In this document: positions 32,808 to 40,843 of the stretch, piece after piece
Numbering within the stretch: position 1 is the stretch's first letter
Layout of the letters: each line of letters begins with the position of its first letter
Assembly: GCA_017479885.1 (NCBI GenBank)
Contig: JAFVBR010000039.1
Location: forward strand, 124,001-188,000
DNA from: Paludibacteraceae bacterium
GTDB taxonomy: Bacteria; Bacteroidota; Bacteroidia; Bacteroidales; Paludibacteraceae
DNA: 64,000 bases
Direction: 5' to 3'
Translations under genes and position numbers: made by a program
Notes under the pieces: model-generated
Told to the model about the DNA's origin: nothing
The model's database searches: none
Seen by the model: the letters and a program-made list of their open reading frames with translations, nothing else

Positions 32808-32947
32808 AAGTATCAGAACTAATAGAAAAATTGCAGCAATGCGCCCCCGACAAAAAGATTATCTTTATTACAGAAGATGATGGTTTCTGTGTTGGAGAGA
32901 CAATCAACAAAGTTGTCGAATATGATGACCATGTGAGTCTATTCTGA
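32804..32947 (+). CDS. Small hypothetical protein
   Basis: From the ATG at 32804 this is 47 residues (MKVSELIEKLQQCAPDKKI). The protein resembles short phage proteins that begin with the same helix. Its start overlaps the preceding stop as ATGA. Confidence 0.5.
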   Translation: MKVSELIEKLQQCAPDKKIIFITEDDGFCVGETINKVVEYDDHVSLF

Positions 32948-32962
32948 AATCTAATAGTAGTT

Positions 32963-33244
32963 ATGACAAAACGTAAAATTCGTATTATTGACCGCTTGCT
33001 GTATTACGTATTTATATGGGTCTTTTGCTTTTTCGGCAAGCATATAAGGACAGTTTGTGACTACCAATCGCGACCTCGAAAAGGGGTTCGTTCATATAAG
33101 TATGGAAACGGGTGGAAATATCAGAAAAGCAGATATGTAGGAGTGCGTTATGGGAAGCAAGTGTATTGTCAGTTTTGCGGCAAAGTATTAGAGCCTTATC
33201 ACAATGACCCAGCCGCAAAAGAAATACTCAACGAGACTAATTAG
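32963..33244 (+). CDS. Small membrane-anchored protein with C-x2-C knuckle
   Basis: This 93-residue protein has a hydrophobic segment at about residues 10-24, then a basic Tyr-rich stretch and CQFCGKVLEPYH, a zinc-knuckle-like element. Function unknown. Confidence 0.5.
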   Translation: MTKRKIRIIDRLLYYVFIWVFCFFGKHIRTVCDYQSRPRKGVRSYKYGNGWKYQKSRYVGVRYGKQVYCQFCGKVLEPYHNDPAAKEILNETN

Positions 33245-33325
33245 GGCGTATCAGATATGAGTAAACATTTCGCTAACATAAACGCCCGTGTTAGAGAGGT
33301 GTACAACATCTAAAATTTTACAAGT

Positions 33326-33748
33326 ATGATTTTCTATGAAATCAAAGCAAACTATCAGCGTCAGACAGGCGAGGATAATCCTGGTAGCGTAAGCGAGACC
33401 TACTTGGTGGAGGGAATAACACCGAGCGATGTTGAAAAGCGTCTTTTGGACGAAATCAAGCCGCTTATCTTCGGAGATTTTGAAGTGCCGGGCATACGCA
33501 AGCGCAACTTCTTCGACATCTATCCCGCAGAAAGCGAAGCAGACCACTGGTATGAGGGCAAGGTGGAAATGATAACCGTTGAAGAAAACGGAGCAGAGAA
33601 ACGGCGAGCAGTGAATATCCTCGTGCAGGCTGACACCGTGGAGGATGCAGTATCTTCGCTCAAAAAGAACCTCGGCAACTATGACAGCGAGATTATCGGC
33701 GTGAAGAAATCGGCTATAATTGACATCTTGCGTGCAACGGAGGATTGA
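33326..33748 (+). CDS. DUF4494 family protein
   Basis: This 140-residue protein matches DUF4494 from Bacteroidetes: ETYLVEGITPSDVEKRLLDEIKP, then DHWYEGKVEMITV and the closing beta strands. The function is unknown. It overlaps the dUTPase start as ATGA. Confidence 0.78.
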   Translation: MIFYEIKANYQRQTGEDNPGSVSETYLVEGITPSDVEKRLLDEIKPLIFGDFEVPGIRKRNFFDIYPAESEADHWYEGKVEMITVEENGAEKRRAVNILVQADTVEDAVSSLKKNLGNYDSEIIGVKKSAIIDILRATED

Positions 33749-34176
33749 TTATGCAGGTACGTTTCAAGAAACTCGCAGAAAACGCCGTTCTCCCGTCATA
33801 CGCTCACGACACCGATGCAGGACTTGACCTTGTAGCCACAAGCGTGGAGTATAAAGCAGGCAGAGAGTTGTATGTCGTGGGGTTTGGTATAGTGGCAGAG
33901 ATACCGAAAGGGTATGTCGGTCTGCTGTTCCCGCGCTCATCTATCAGCAGGACATCTTTGTCTCTTGCCAATTCGGTCGGTGTAATAGACAGCGGCTACA
34001 GAGGAGAGATAAGGGCGCATTTCAGACACAATGGGACAGATGGCAGTCTGTATCATGTAGGAGATAGGGCGGCGCAACTCATCATAATGTCCTACCCGTC
34101 TATCGAAGTTGTAGAAGCCGCAGAACTGACACAGACAGACAGGGCGGACGGAGGGTTTGGCTCAAGTGGCAGATGA
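33745..34176 (+). CDS. dut: dUTP diphosphatase
   Basis: This 143-residue protein has the five trimeric dUTPase motifs in order: TDAGLDL (I), PRSSIS (II), NSVGVIDSGYRGEI (III, with the catalytic Asp), GDRAAQLI (IV) and RADGGFGSSGR (V). It hydrolyses dUTP to dUMP and PPi, keeping uracil out of phage DNA. It is the last plus-strand gene before the terminator and the divergent regulator. Confidence 0.96.
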   Translation: MIMQVRFKKLAENAVLPSYAHDTDAGLDLVATSVEYKAGRELYVVGFGIVAEIPKGYVGLLFPRSSISRTSLSLANSVGVIDSGYRGEIRAHFRHNGTDGSLYHVGDRAAQLIIMSYPSIEVVEAAELTQTDRADGGFGSSGR

Positions 34177-34198
34177 AAGCCGCAACCAACTATAAAAC

Positions 34199-34233
34199 AA
34201 AAAGCACTCAACCGAAATGGCTGGGTGCTTTTG
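34199..34233 (+). terminator. Bidirectional terminator between dut and the repressor
   Basis: AAAAGCAC (34200-34207) pairs with GTGCTTTT (34225-34232), with further pairing inside and a GAAAT loop. The A and T tracts at both sides mean it can end transcripts from both directions, as expected between converging genes. Confidence 0.8.
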
Positions 34234-34267
34234 CATAATACAACTCTATAACCCTCGTAAGATTGTA

Positions 34268-34735
34268 TTATTTCCTTTTCTTCTTACCCTTTTCTTCTTC
34301 CTCGTATGTGAACAGGTCGAATATGGTTATTCCGAGCGCGTCTGCTATCTCGCACATGCGCTGATATGTTGGATTGCCGTTCTTGAGCATAACGGAGAAA
34401 GCAACAGTAGTAACGCCTATCTTCTGCGCTACCTCCTGTTTCTGCAAACCGCTACGAGCAATAGCACCGTTGATGTCAAGAACTAACCGCCCTTTGTCTT
34501 CGGGAGCAGGCGGCTGTACTACAATGCCGTTTTTTGTGATAGGCTCATCATCAAAGAACTCGCCTATAGAACAACCCAACACGTCTGCTATTTTGCGGAG
34601 AGTAGCAACCTGCATACTATTAGTATCACGGCTCTTGGCAATCATTACATCAAGCGTTTTTTCATGCTTGCCTAACAGTTTGCTCACCTCTTTTACAGTG
34701 AACCCGTACTTATGAATTACACCTACTACATTCAT
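34268..34735 (-). CDS. Tandem XRE-type HTH repressor
   Basis: Starting at the ATG for MNVVGVIHKYGF this is a 155-residue protein. It has a first HTH at about residues 5-62 (TVKEVSKLLGKHEKTL, then LRKIADVLGCSIGEFF) and a second at about 88-150 (LQKQEVAQKIGVTTVAFSV, MCEIADALGITIFDLF). Two full XRE domains in one small chain with no cleavage domain suggest a two-half-site repressor. A longer ORF extends upstream but crosses the promoter and is hydrophobic, so I reject it. It faces promoter copy C. Confidence 0.8.
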   Translation of the reverse strand: MNVVGVIHKYGFTVKEVSKLLGKHEKTLDVMIAKSRDTNSMQVATLRKIADVLGCSIGEFFDDEPITKNGIVVQPPAPEDKGRLVLDINGAIARSGLQKQEVAQKIGVTTVAFSVMLKNGNPTYQRMCEIADALGITIFDLFTYEEEEKGKKKRK

Positions 34736-34760
34736 ATAATTATATTTTTGAAATACGCTA

Positions 34761-34792
34761 CAAAGGTACAAAAAATAAAGTAAACAGCCAAA
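34761..34792 (-). promoter_or_regulatory. Promoter of the tandem-HTH repressor
   Basis: On the minus strand there is TTTG (34792-34789), a 20-base spacer, and TACCTTTG (34768-34761). It is divergent from promoter copy C. The start of transcription is near 34755, about 20 bases before the ATG. Confidence 0.8.
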
Positions 34793-34883
34793 AAAACAAT
34801 ATAAAAATATAACCTTTTCAAGTGTTCTTATATATAATTGTATGTAAAAACGACTAATAAAAAACAAAAAAGTGCATTTTTTT

Positions 34884-35074
34884 GAAAAAATTTCTTTTTC
34901 TACAATACTCATTTATAGTGTTTTATGATTTCACTTAAAAATTTTTTATAAAAAAGGTATCAAAAAATTTGCACGTTTCAAAAATAAGTATTACCTTTGC
35001 AGCGTGAAATTAAAACAACACTTTAATTTCATATAAATAATGTACAATGTTTAATTTATTAAATGCACAATGTT
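34884..35074 (+). promoter_or_regulatory. Repeated early promoter and leader, copy C
   Basis: The -33 TTTG is at 34968-34971 and the -7 TACCTTTG at 34992-34999, followed by the inverted repeat (35004-35014 and 35022-35031) and the leader CACAATGTT before ATG 35075. It is nearly identical to copy A. Together with the repressor promoter it forms a divergent switch. Confidence 0.85.
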
Positions 35075-36027
35075 ATGAAAACTTTGAACGAACAAATTAC
35101 CGAAATCATCAACGGTCAGAAATCAAAAAGCGCAAAGCGTCAAGAACTGATTAAGTTAGGTCTGACAAATCTCGATGTCCGCGTACTCTTTAAGATGAGC
35201 GGCGTAGAAGCCGATGCAAACGCACCTGAACCTCGCAGGCGCGAGGCGCGTAACACGCTCGCACGTATCATTAGCAAATATACGTTTGGCGTAGAAATAG
35301 AGTGTTTTAACGCCCCGCGTACAGTCTTGCTAAACGCTGCTACTTCAAACGGTCTTCACATGCAGTCTGAAGGTTACAATCACAGAGACAACCGCCGCTA
35401 CTATAAACTTGTAAGCGATGCAAGCATAAGCGGCAACGACCCTGTAGAGTGTGTTTCGCCTATTCTCAAAGGCAACGCAGGCGGTTTTAACTCTCTCAAA
35501 TCATGCTGCACGGCTCTTAACTCAATAGGTGCAAGAGTAAATACCTCAACAGGCTTGCATGTACACGTAGGGGGGGGATTACCGAAATGCAGTATATAAA
35601 CACTTTCGTAAACTACTATTATCTTGAGAATATAATAGATAGTTTCATGGCACAAAGTCGCCGTGACAACAGATATGCAGCGGCTCTTCATTACACAGTG
35701 CAAAGAGGCAACGTCAGAGTTTCGCAACTCTTAAGCGCACAAAACATAGGTGATGTCTATTCTGCTTTCAATGGCGACCGCTACTATAAAATAAACGTCT
35801 GCTCTTGGCAGCGGCACAACACAATAGAGTTTCGTCAGCATGGCGGCACTACCAACTATGAGAAAATACAAAAGTGGGCTACATTCTGCTTAAAACTCGT
35901 TGCTTGGTCAGCCGAAAACAGACTGACAGCCGAAATACGTAGCATAAACGAAATACCTTTTTTGACAGCCGCCGAAAAACGCTATTTCACAAATCGCGCA
36001 AATCAAATTGCAGGGGCTAACGAATAA
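35075..36027 (+). CDS. Amidoligase-like protein, frame broken at an 8-G run
   Basis: The first frame runs to 35599 and the second from about 35587 to 36027. The G run at 35570-35577 has 8 G; 9 or 6 would fuse them into one chain of about 317 residues. The features fit amidoligase_2: FGVEIECF (the ATP/Mg Glu strand), then GLHVHVG, then FVNYYYLENIIDSFMAQSRRDN and NTIEFRQHGGT near the end. The family makes amide bonds between peptides or amino acids using ATP. It is next to a class II glutamine amidotransferase. Confidence 0.78.
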
Positions 36028-36079
36028 AGCCCTTGCAATATCGAAAATCTTTTGTTTAACGAATAAAAATTATACAACT

Positions 36080-36592
36080 ATGTGTGTTATTATACATAAA
36101 CCCGCAGGCGTTCAAATGCCGCAATTACATATTCTTGAATCGTGCTTTTTACGCAATCGTGACGGCATAGGTTTTTGCACCTCGTCCGGCAAATCATGGC
36201 ACGGTATGAGTTTTTATAAATTCTTGTCTGAACTTGGCAAGACAGATGACAGTGAAGAAATCATCATACATTTTCGCTGGGCAACACACGGCTCGGTATC
36301 ACGCAAAAACTGCCACCCTTTTTATGACAAAGAGCATGATATATGGTTTGCTCACAACGGCGTTTTACCGATACGTCCAACAAAAGACCGCACCGACAGT
36401 GAGACGTTCTTCAGAGACAGGTTTATTCCTCTCCTTGATGCGTATGAATATGACAACCCTAAACTATGGGACTGGGTTAATGTAGAACGTGGCATGTCAA
36501 GGTTTATCTTTATGCACGGCAAAGAGGTAAAGAGACTTGGCACATGGCATAACTTTGCAGACTGCTATTTCTCAAATATGAACTGGGCATAA
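36080..36592 (+). CDS. Class II glutamine amidotransferase domain protein
   Basis: Starting at the ATG at 36080 this is a 170-residue protein with Cys at position 2 (MCVIIHKPAG), the nucleophile of class II amidotransferases after Met removal. NRDGIGFC, FRWATHGSVS and AHNGVL are the family boxes. Such domains release ammonia from glutamine. Pairing with an amidoligase is a known arrangement in peptide-synthesis or peptide-modifying clusters. The acceptor is unknown. Confidence 0.85.
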   Translation: MCVIIHKPAGVQMPQLHILESCFLRNRDGIGFCTSSGKSWHGMSFYKFLSELGKTDDSEEIIIHFRWATHGSVSRKNCHPFYDKEHDIWFAHNGVLPIRPTKDRTDSETFFRDRFIPLLDAYEYDNPKLWDWVNVERGMSRFIFMHGKEVKRLGTWHNFADCYFSNMNWA

Positions 36593-36659
36593 CAGGCAAA
36601 AGACGGCTGTTATATGCAGCCGATTAAAGGTTTCATAACAACATTAAGTACATTATTTC

Positions 36660-36695
36660 GGGGTGTGTATCTGTGAAGATATGCACCTTTTTCTT
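36660..36695 (+). terminator. Rho-independent terminator
   Basis: GGTGTGTATCT pairs with AGATATGCACC (wobble pairs included) across GTGA, followed by TTTTTCTTT. It ends the amidoligase operon. The rest of the 300-base gap to 36891 has no ORF; it holds the operator-like palindrome and promoter listed next. Confidence 0.75.
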
Positions 36696-36784
36696 TGTGT
36701 GCTTTTAAGTCGCCTATCAAGGCAAAAAAATGCCGTCAGAACGTCTTAAAAACGGCTCTTTCGGGTTGTTTTATCGGGTTTGTA

Positions 36785-36862
36785 TTGTGATTAAATGAAA
36801 TCACAAGTAAAATACTACTAACGAAGCATTTAAGATAAGGTATAAGATGTAATTTTGTGGCG
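36785..36862 (+). promoter_or_regulatory. Putative late promoter and operator of the structural operon
   Basis: An 8-bp palindrome TTGTGATT-N6-AATCACAA is at 36785-36806. The motif TGTAATTTTGTGGCG has its -7-like TAATTTTG at 36850-36857. There is no TTTG at the normal distance, so it is similar to the element before 9782. The half-site GTGATT also appears in promoter copies A and B. It likely drives head and tail genes. Confidence 0.55.
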
Positions 36863-36890
36863 AAAATTCAAACAAAATACTGATTTACGT

Positions 36891-37652
36891 ATGAAAGACA
36901 AAATTTTTCAAGCCCTAAAACAAGAATATCCACAACTTGGGTTAGGTGATGAGGTCTTAATGGCACGAGCCGAAGCGTTGGCAGCGACTGGGCTTGTTAC
37001 AGATGAGAACCTGAAAACCGTGGTAGCCTCACAGAAAGCCAATCTTGAGGCATTGCAAAAGTCGAATGACAAACGGGTAGCGGACGCACTCGCGAAAGCA
37101 CGTAAGGAAGCAGAAGAGGCTGCTGCAAAGGCAAGCACTCAACACGCAGCCGCTCTAAAAGCAGAGCAGGACAAACTTACCGCACTCCAAAAAGAGTACG
37201 AAGAGTTCAAGAGCAAGCATCCCGGTAACGGTGGTCAAGAGACAGGTGAGATTGAGAAACGACTCAAGGAGCAGGTGGACGCACAACTTGCAGAGGTAAA
37301 TAAGACTATCAAGTCCCTGACCGAAGCAAACAAAACCTACTCCGACCAGTTGAAGAAAATGCAGGACGAAAAGGACGCAGCCGCGAAAGCAGCCGCAGCC
37401 GCAGCCCGCAAGACACTCATCAACACCAAAGCAACAGAGGCAGGTATTCCGCAGTGGCGTATTGACGAGGGTTTTGTCATTCCCGAAGAGTATGACGAGA
37501 CGAAAATCGGCGAGGCAATGGCGGGTATCGCAGCCAACATCAAAAAGCAGATGCTCCCCGGACGTACTTCTTTCGCCCGCAGCGAGGATGTCAATGCTGC
37601 CATAAGCAAGGAGGACGCGACAAATATCGTCAAGGGTATTCTGCGCAGGTAA
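36891..37652 (+). CDS. Scaffolding-like head protein
   Basis: This 253-residue protein has a long Ala/Glu/Lys coiled coil at about residues 45-185, a compact basic C-terminus, and no membrane segments. Position before the decoration and major capsid genes and the composition fit a head scaffold. The ATG at 36891 follows the late promoter. Confidence 0.72.
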   Translation: MKDKIFQALKQEYPQLGLGDEVLMARAEALAATGLVTDENLKTVVASQKANLEALQKSNDKRVADALAKARKEAEEAAAKASTQHAAALKAEQDKLTALQKEYEEFKSKHPGNGGQETGEIEKRLKEQVDAQLAEVNKTIKSLTEANKTYSDQLKKMQDEKDAAAKAAAAAARKTLINTKATEAGIPQWRIDEGFVIPEEYDETKIGEAMAGIAANIKKQMLPGRTSFARSEDVNAAISKEDATNIVKGILRR

Positions 37653-37687
37653 AAAAGAAAGTTTAACCCAAAAAAGTTTGTACGATT

Positions 37688-38161
37688 ATGGTAAATGTAA
37701 ATTTGACCAAAGAGCGTGAGCAAGTCGTATTCGGCAAGGATTCGGTTATCATACAGAAGTACATCGCAGGTATTCCCGGCGGTCGCTCCCTTGATGTAAC
37801 CGACATCACCGATGAAGTGCTTTACGCAGGTCATCCTATCATCACAGACGGTAACGGAGGGTACAAGCCGCTAAAGGTAGTGACCAGTGAGGGTGTTAAG
37901 TCCTATGACAGTTTGCCTGACGGTTACTCCTATGCGGGTATTCTGTACCGCAGCATACTGACCAAGAAGCCGTCTGCTGCAATTATGATTTCGGGCGTAG
38001 TGAACGATGCTGCCGTGGAGATTCCTTATGGAGCGCACAAGGCTGCTATCAAGTCGGCTCTGCCCACAATCATGTTCGTCAAAGACGAGGTGGCTGACTC
38101 AACCGCTGCCGCTGCTTCTACCGAGGAGAGCGCAAGTGCAAGCGAGTCGGCAAGTAACTAA
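37688..38161 (+). CDS. Putative head decoration protein
   Basis: This 157-residue protein has a beta-rich N-terminal domain (GKDSVIIQKYIAGIPGGRSLDV, then AGHPIITDGNGGYKPL and YAGILYRS) resembling phage decoration (D-type) proteins, and a Ser/Ala-rich tail. It lies directly before the capsid gene. Confidence 0.65.
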   Translation: MVNVNLTKEREQVVFGKDSVIIQKYIAGIPGGRSLDVTDITDEVLYAGHPIITDGNGGYKPLKVVTSEGVKSYDSLPDGYSYAGILYRSILTKKPSAAIMISGVVNDAAVEIPYGAHKAAIKSALPTIMFVKDEVADSTAAAASTEESASASESASN

Positions 38162-38183
38162 TTAAAAAGAGGAGGAATAAGTT

Positions 38184-39266
38184 ATGGAAAAATCTTTGTA
38201 TTTTCAACTAACGGAGAAAAATCTTCCCGTATTCGTGTCAGCCGCCGTTGAGTTGCTGAACGATAAGAGTGCTGATGCGGCACAGACCTACCTGTTCCGT
38301 AATATGCTTCGCCCCTCTTTCTCTGCTGACGGTCGTTGGGCAAGTCTGTTAGCCAAATACACTCGTGTAAAGGCTGACATCGTTGCTCTTGACTCTGAAC
38401 TGCCGCTCAAGAGCCGCGACTCTTTGGAGCGCATCACAGGCGAACTCCCCAAGTTGGGCTTGAAACTCTACTTGTCGGAAAAGCAGATGAAAGACATCGA
38501 CAATATGCTTGCCAACACGAGCATTGAAGAGCGCATCATCGTGGAAAAAATCTTCGAGGACGTTCCCCGCGTTATCGAGGCTATCTACGAGGAGTTGGAG
38601 GACGTGTTCCAGTCCGAACTCTCTACGGGTGTCGGTCTGTCTCACAACAACGTGGGTCAGGGAGTACGTCTCGACATGGGCTTCTATAACGAGAACAAGT
38701 TTGGTGTCAAGACCGCATGGAGTGACGCAAATGCCGATATCCTTGCCGACATCAAGCAGGTATTTGACAAGGCGAAGTTGGACGGCAACCGCATCACCGA
38801 CATCTATGTTGATGATACTTGGCTTGACAACTTTGAAAAGAACAACGGTGTACGCGGTCTGTTTGGTTTCCAACAGAGTTTCGCAGGTGCTACCGTTCCT
38901 GTTCTTGACGAAGAGCAGGCTGCCGCTGTCATCCTGCGTAAGTGGAAAGCCCGTCTGCACCTTGTTGAACGCCGTTTCCTCTCCGAGGCTAACGGTGAGA
39001 AGACCAAGTTCACCGCATGGCAAGAGGGCGTTGCCGCCTTTGTTTGCAGCGATGTTGTCGGAGACCTTGTATGGACGACCTGCGCCGAGGCAACCCGTCC
39101 GGTTGCGGGCGTAACCTACGAGACCGCCGATGAGTTCATTCTTGTCAGCCAGTACTCACAGAACGACCCGCTGCGTGAGTTCACCGCTTCGCAGGCTATG
39201 GTTGCTCCCGTGCTGAACAACGTGAACAAGATTTATCTGTTGAACTCTACCGAGGTAACAGCCTAA
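38184..39266 (+). CDS. Major capsid protein
   Basis: This 360-residue protein follows a strong Shine-Dalgarno (GAGGAGG), consistent with very high expression. The sequence has the HK97-like/gpE-like pattern: an N-terminal arm, LERITGELPKLGLKLYLSEKQM, TWLDNFEKNNGVRGL, and a beta-rich C-terminus with VSQYSQNDPLREFTASQAM. It lies between decoration and connector genes. Confidence 0.88.
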   Translation: MEKSLYFQLTEKNLPVFVSAAVELLNDKSADAAQTYLFRNMLRPSFSADGRWASLLAKYTRVKADIVALDSELPLKSRDSLERITGELPKLGLKLYLSEKQMKDIDNMLANTSIEERIIVEKIFEDVPRVIEAIYEELEDVFQSELSTGVGLSHNNVGQGVRLDMGFYNENKFGVKTAWSDANADILADIKQVFDKAKLDGNRITDIYVDDTWLDNFEKNNGVRGLFGFQQSFAGATVPVLDEEQAAAVILRKWKARLHLVERRFLSEANGEKTKFTAWQEGVAAFVCSDVVGDLVWTTCAEATRPVAGVTYETADEFILVSQYSQNDPLREFTASQAMVAPVLNNVNKIYLLNSTEVTA

Positions 39267-39290
39267 TGGTAGCACAAAACCCTTGATGAG

Positions 39291-39737
39291 ATGAAACAGA
39301 TAAAAGTGCTTCAGAAGTTCCGTGACAAATTCAACTACACCCACCTCTATGGTGTTGGTGAGATTGTCGCCTTTGACGATGCTCGCGCCGAGGACATCGT
39401 GGCACGTGGGTTGGGTGAGTTTGTCGCTCCTGTCAAGCCCGAACCTGCTACCCCCACTGCCCCTGCAAAAGGCAGTGAGGGTGAGCAAGAGGCGGACGGA
39501 AGCGAGGAGAAGAAAGACGAGAACGGAAATAAAGACGGCGAACATACCGATGAGAACCCATCCGAAAACGCACCTGCTGACAAGGACGGCGAGGGAGAGG
39601 ACAATCCCGAACCCGCAGCCGAAGAGACAGCAGAGCCTGCTGCCGAGGAGGGAACGGCATCGGAAACAAAGACCGCCGAAGAGCAACCCGAACCAACTGC
39701 AAAGAAAACCGCCAAGCGCGGAAAGAAAGCAGAGTAA
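39291..39737 (+). CDS. Head-associated protein with acidic low-complexity tail
   Basis: This 148-residue protein has a small N-terminal domain (KVLQKFRDKFNYTHLYGVGEIV, residues 1-45). It then has a long Glu/Pro/Ala-rich stretch and a basic end (KKTAKRGKKAE). The acidic linker may be flexible and surface exposed. The position is that of head or connector accessory proteins. Confidence 0.6.
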   Translation: MKQIKVLQKFRDKFNYTHLYGVGEIVAFDDARAEDIVARGLGEFVAPVKPEPATPTAPAKGSEGEQEADGSEEKKDENGNKDGEHTDENPSENAPADKDGEGEDNPEPAAEETAEPAAEEGTASETKTAEEQPEPTAKKTAKRGKKAE

Positions 39738-39752
39738 GAGTAATGGTGAACT

Positions 39753-40082
39753 ATGACTAATCTTGAAGCATTGAAAGCGAGGGTTAATTACCCTTTGACA
39801 GACGCGCAAGCCGAGGAGAAACTTGTCGGTAGGGACATTAGCCCCGATGAGGAGTTTTCTGTCAATGTCGCCAAGTCAAAAGCCTTTCAACTTGCCTATG
39901 CCGATACGCTACGGTTTATCGTGACAATGGTGAACCTGTCGCAAAGCGGTAGTATCTCTGCACAGAATATGGCGGGCATACGAGGTACAGCCAATGCTAT
40001 TTATAAAAAGTACGGTGAAGACCTCATAGGAGAGAAAGGAGATGACCTTTCAACGATTGAAGATATGTCAGATATGTGGTAA
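39753..40082 (+). CDS. Putative head-tail connector (adaptor) protein
   Basis: This 109-residue helical protein has the order typical of gp6-like adaptors: a helix-turn-helix bundle start (LEALKARVNYPLTDAQAEEKLVGR), then AYADTLRFIVTMVN and IRGTANAIYKKYG. The call is by position and helix pattern. Confidence 0.6.
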   Translation: MTNLEALKARVNYPLTDAQAEEKLVGRDISPDEEFSVNVAKSKAFQLAYADTLRFIVTMVNLSQSGSISAQNMAGIRGTANAIYKKYGEDLIGEKGDDLSTIEDMSDMW

Positions 40083-40088
40083 GAAACT

Positions 40089-40424
40089 ATGCAGATTTTC
40101 CCCAATGGAACATTACGCTATGCCAGTGCCACAGCGGGCAGTGACCTTGACGAGAACGGCAATCCTATTCCTGCATGTGATGCAGATATGAATGAGATTG
40201 AATGTACTATCACGGCGCAGTCCGAAAACAGGCAGGGCAGGTACGAGGACGGACAATACAAAAACGGGTCGTATAGCGTTACATGTGACATGGAGAAAGT
40301 CGGCAAAAGTTTCAACCCGAAAACCATACAACTCATACATGAGTTCAAGGGTTATCTCGGAGATTTTCAAGTTCAGCGCATAGAGTACTACAAATTGACC
40401 GGGACTATTGAGATATGGGTGTGA
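40089..40424 (+). CDS. Putative head-closure/stopper protein
   Basis: This 111-residue beta-rich protein, between the adaptor and the gp10-like gene, fits the size and position of head-closure (stopper) proteins. A direct family match was not made. Confidence 0.5.
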   Translation: MQIFPNGTLRYASATAGSDLDENGNPIPACDADMNEIECTITAQSENRQGRYEDGQYKNGSYSVTCDMEKVGKSFNPKTIQLIHEFKGYLGDFQVQRIEYYKLTGTIEIWV

Positions 40425-40843
40425 AAAGTAACTGCAAAGATGTCGTAAGACTTCTTTCCGTCTTTCCCGAAAGACTTGGCCGCAACATCGTGCCTCTTCT
40501 TGACAAGGCAGGTGCGATTGCGGTAGATAAAGCAAAATCAAGTAAAACCTACAAAGACCAAACGGGTAATCTTACCGCCAGTATCGGTTACGGGGTCGTA
40601 GTCGGAGGTCAAGTAGTTAGCAGTGGTGGTTTTGGGTCGGGCGAGGGCGGCTCACAAGGCCGCGCCACTCTCCAAGAGCGAGCCGCTGCTATCGGGAAAG
40701 GTTCATACGGGCTCATACTTGTGGCAGGAATGAAGTATGCAACCTATGTTGAAAGGTCGGGTCATGTAGTACTTGACGGCGCGATACTGAACATTGATAA
40801 GATTGTGAACGGGGTATTATCGCAGATGCACATTGATTTATGA
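40415..40843 (+). CDS. HK97 gp10-like tail-completion protein
   Basis: This 142-residue protein contains LLDKAGAIAVDKAKSSKTYKDQTGNL, the typical gp10 core, and YATYVERSGHVVL. It overlaps its predecessor by 10 bases and the next gene as ATGA. It acts at the head-tail joint in related phages. Confidence 0.7.
   Translation: MGVKSNCKDVVRLLSVFPERLGRNIVPLLDKAGAIAVDKAKSSKTYKDQTGNLTASIGYGVVVGGQVVSSGGFGSGEGGSQGRATLQERAAAIGKGSYGLILVAGMKYATYVERSGHVVLDGAILNIDKIVNGVLSQMHIDL

Noticed and set aside
33257..33313. 18-codon ORF between two genes
   Set aside because: It is too short to support; it could be a leader peptide, but nothing else points to that.
34736..34912. N-terminal extension of the repressor ORF (59 residues)
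   Set aside because: It crosses the strong minus-strand promoter and encodes a Phe/Leu-rich, unlikely sequence. The ATG at 34735 fits the HTH and the promoter.
38509..39114. 201-codon ORF in another frame inside the capsid gene
   Set aside because: Composition is Ser/Arg/Leu-rich shadow coding; the capsid frame explains the region.
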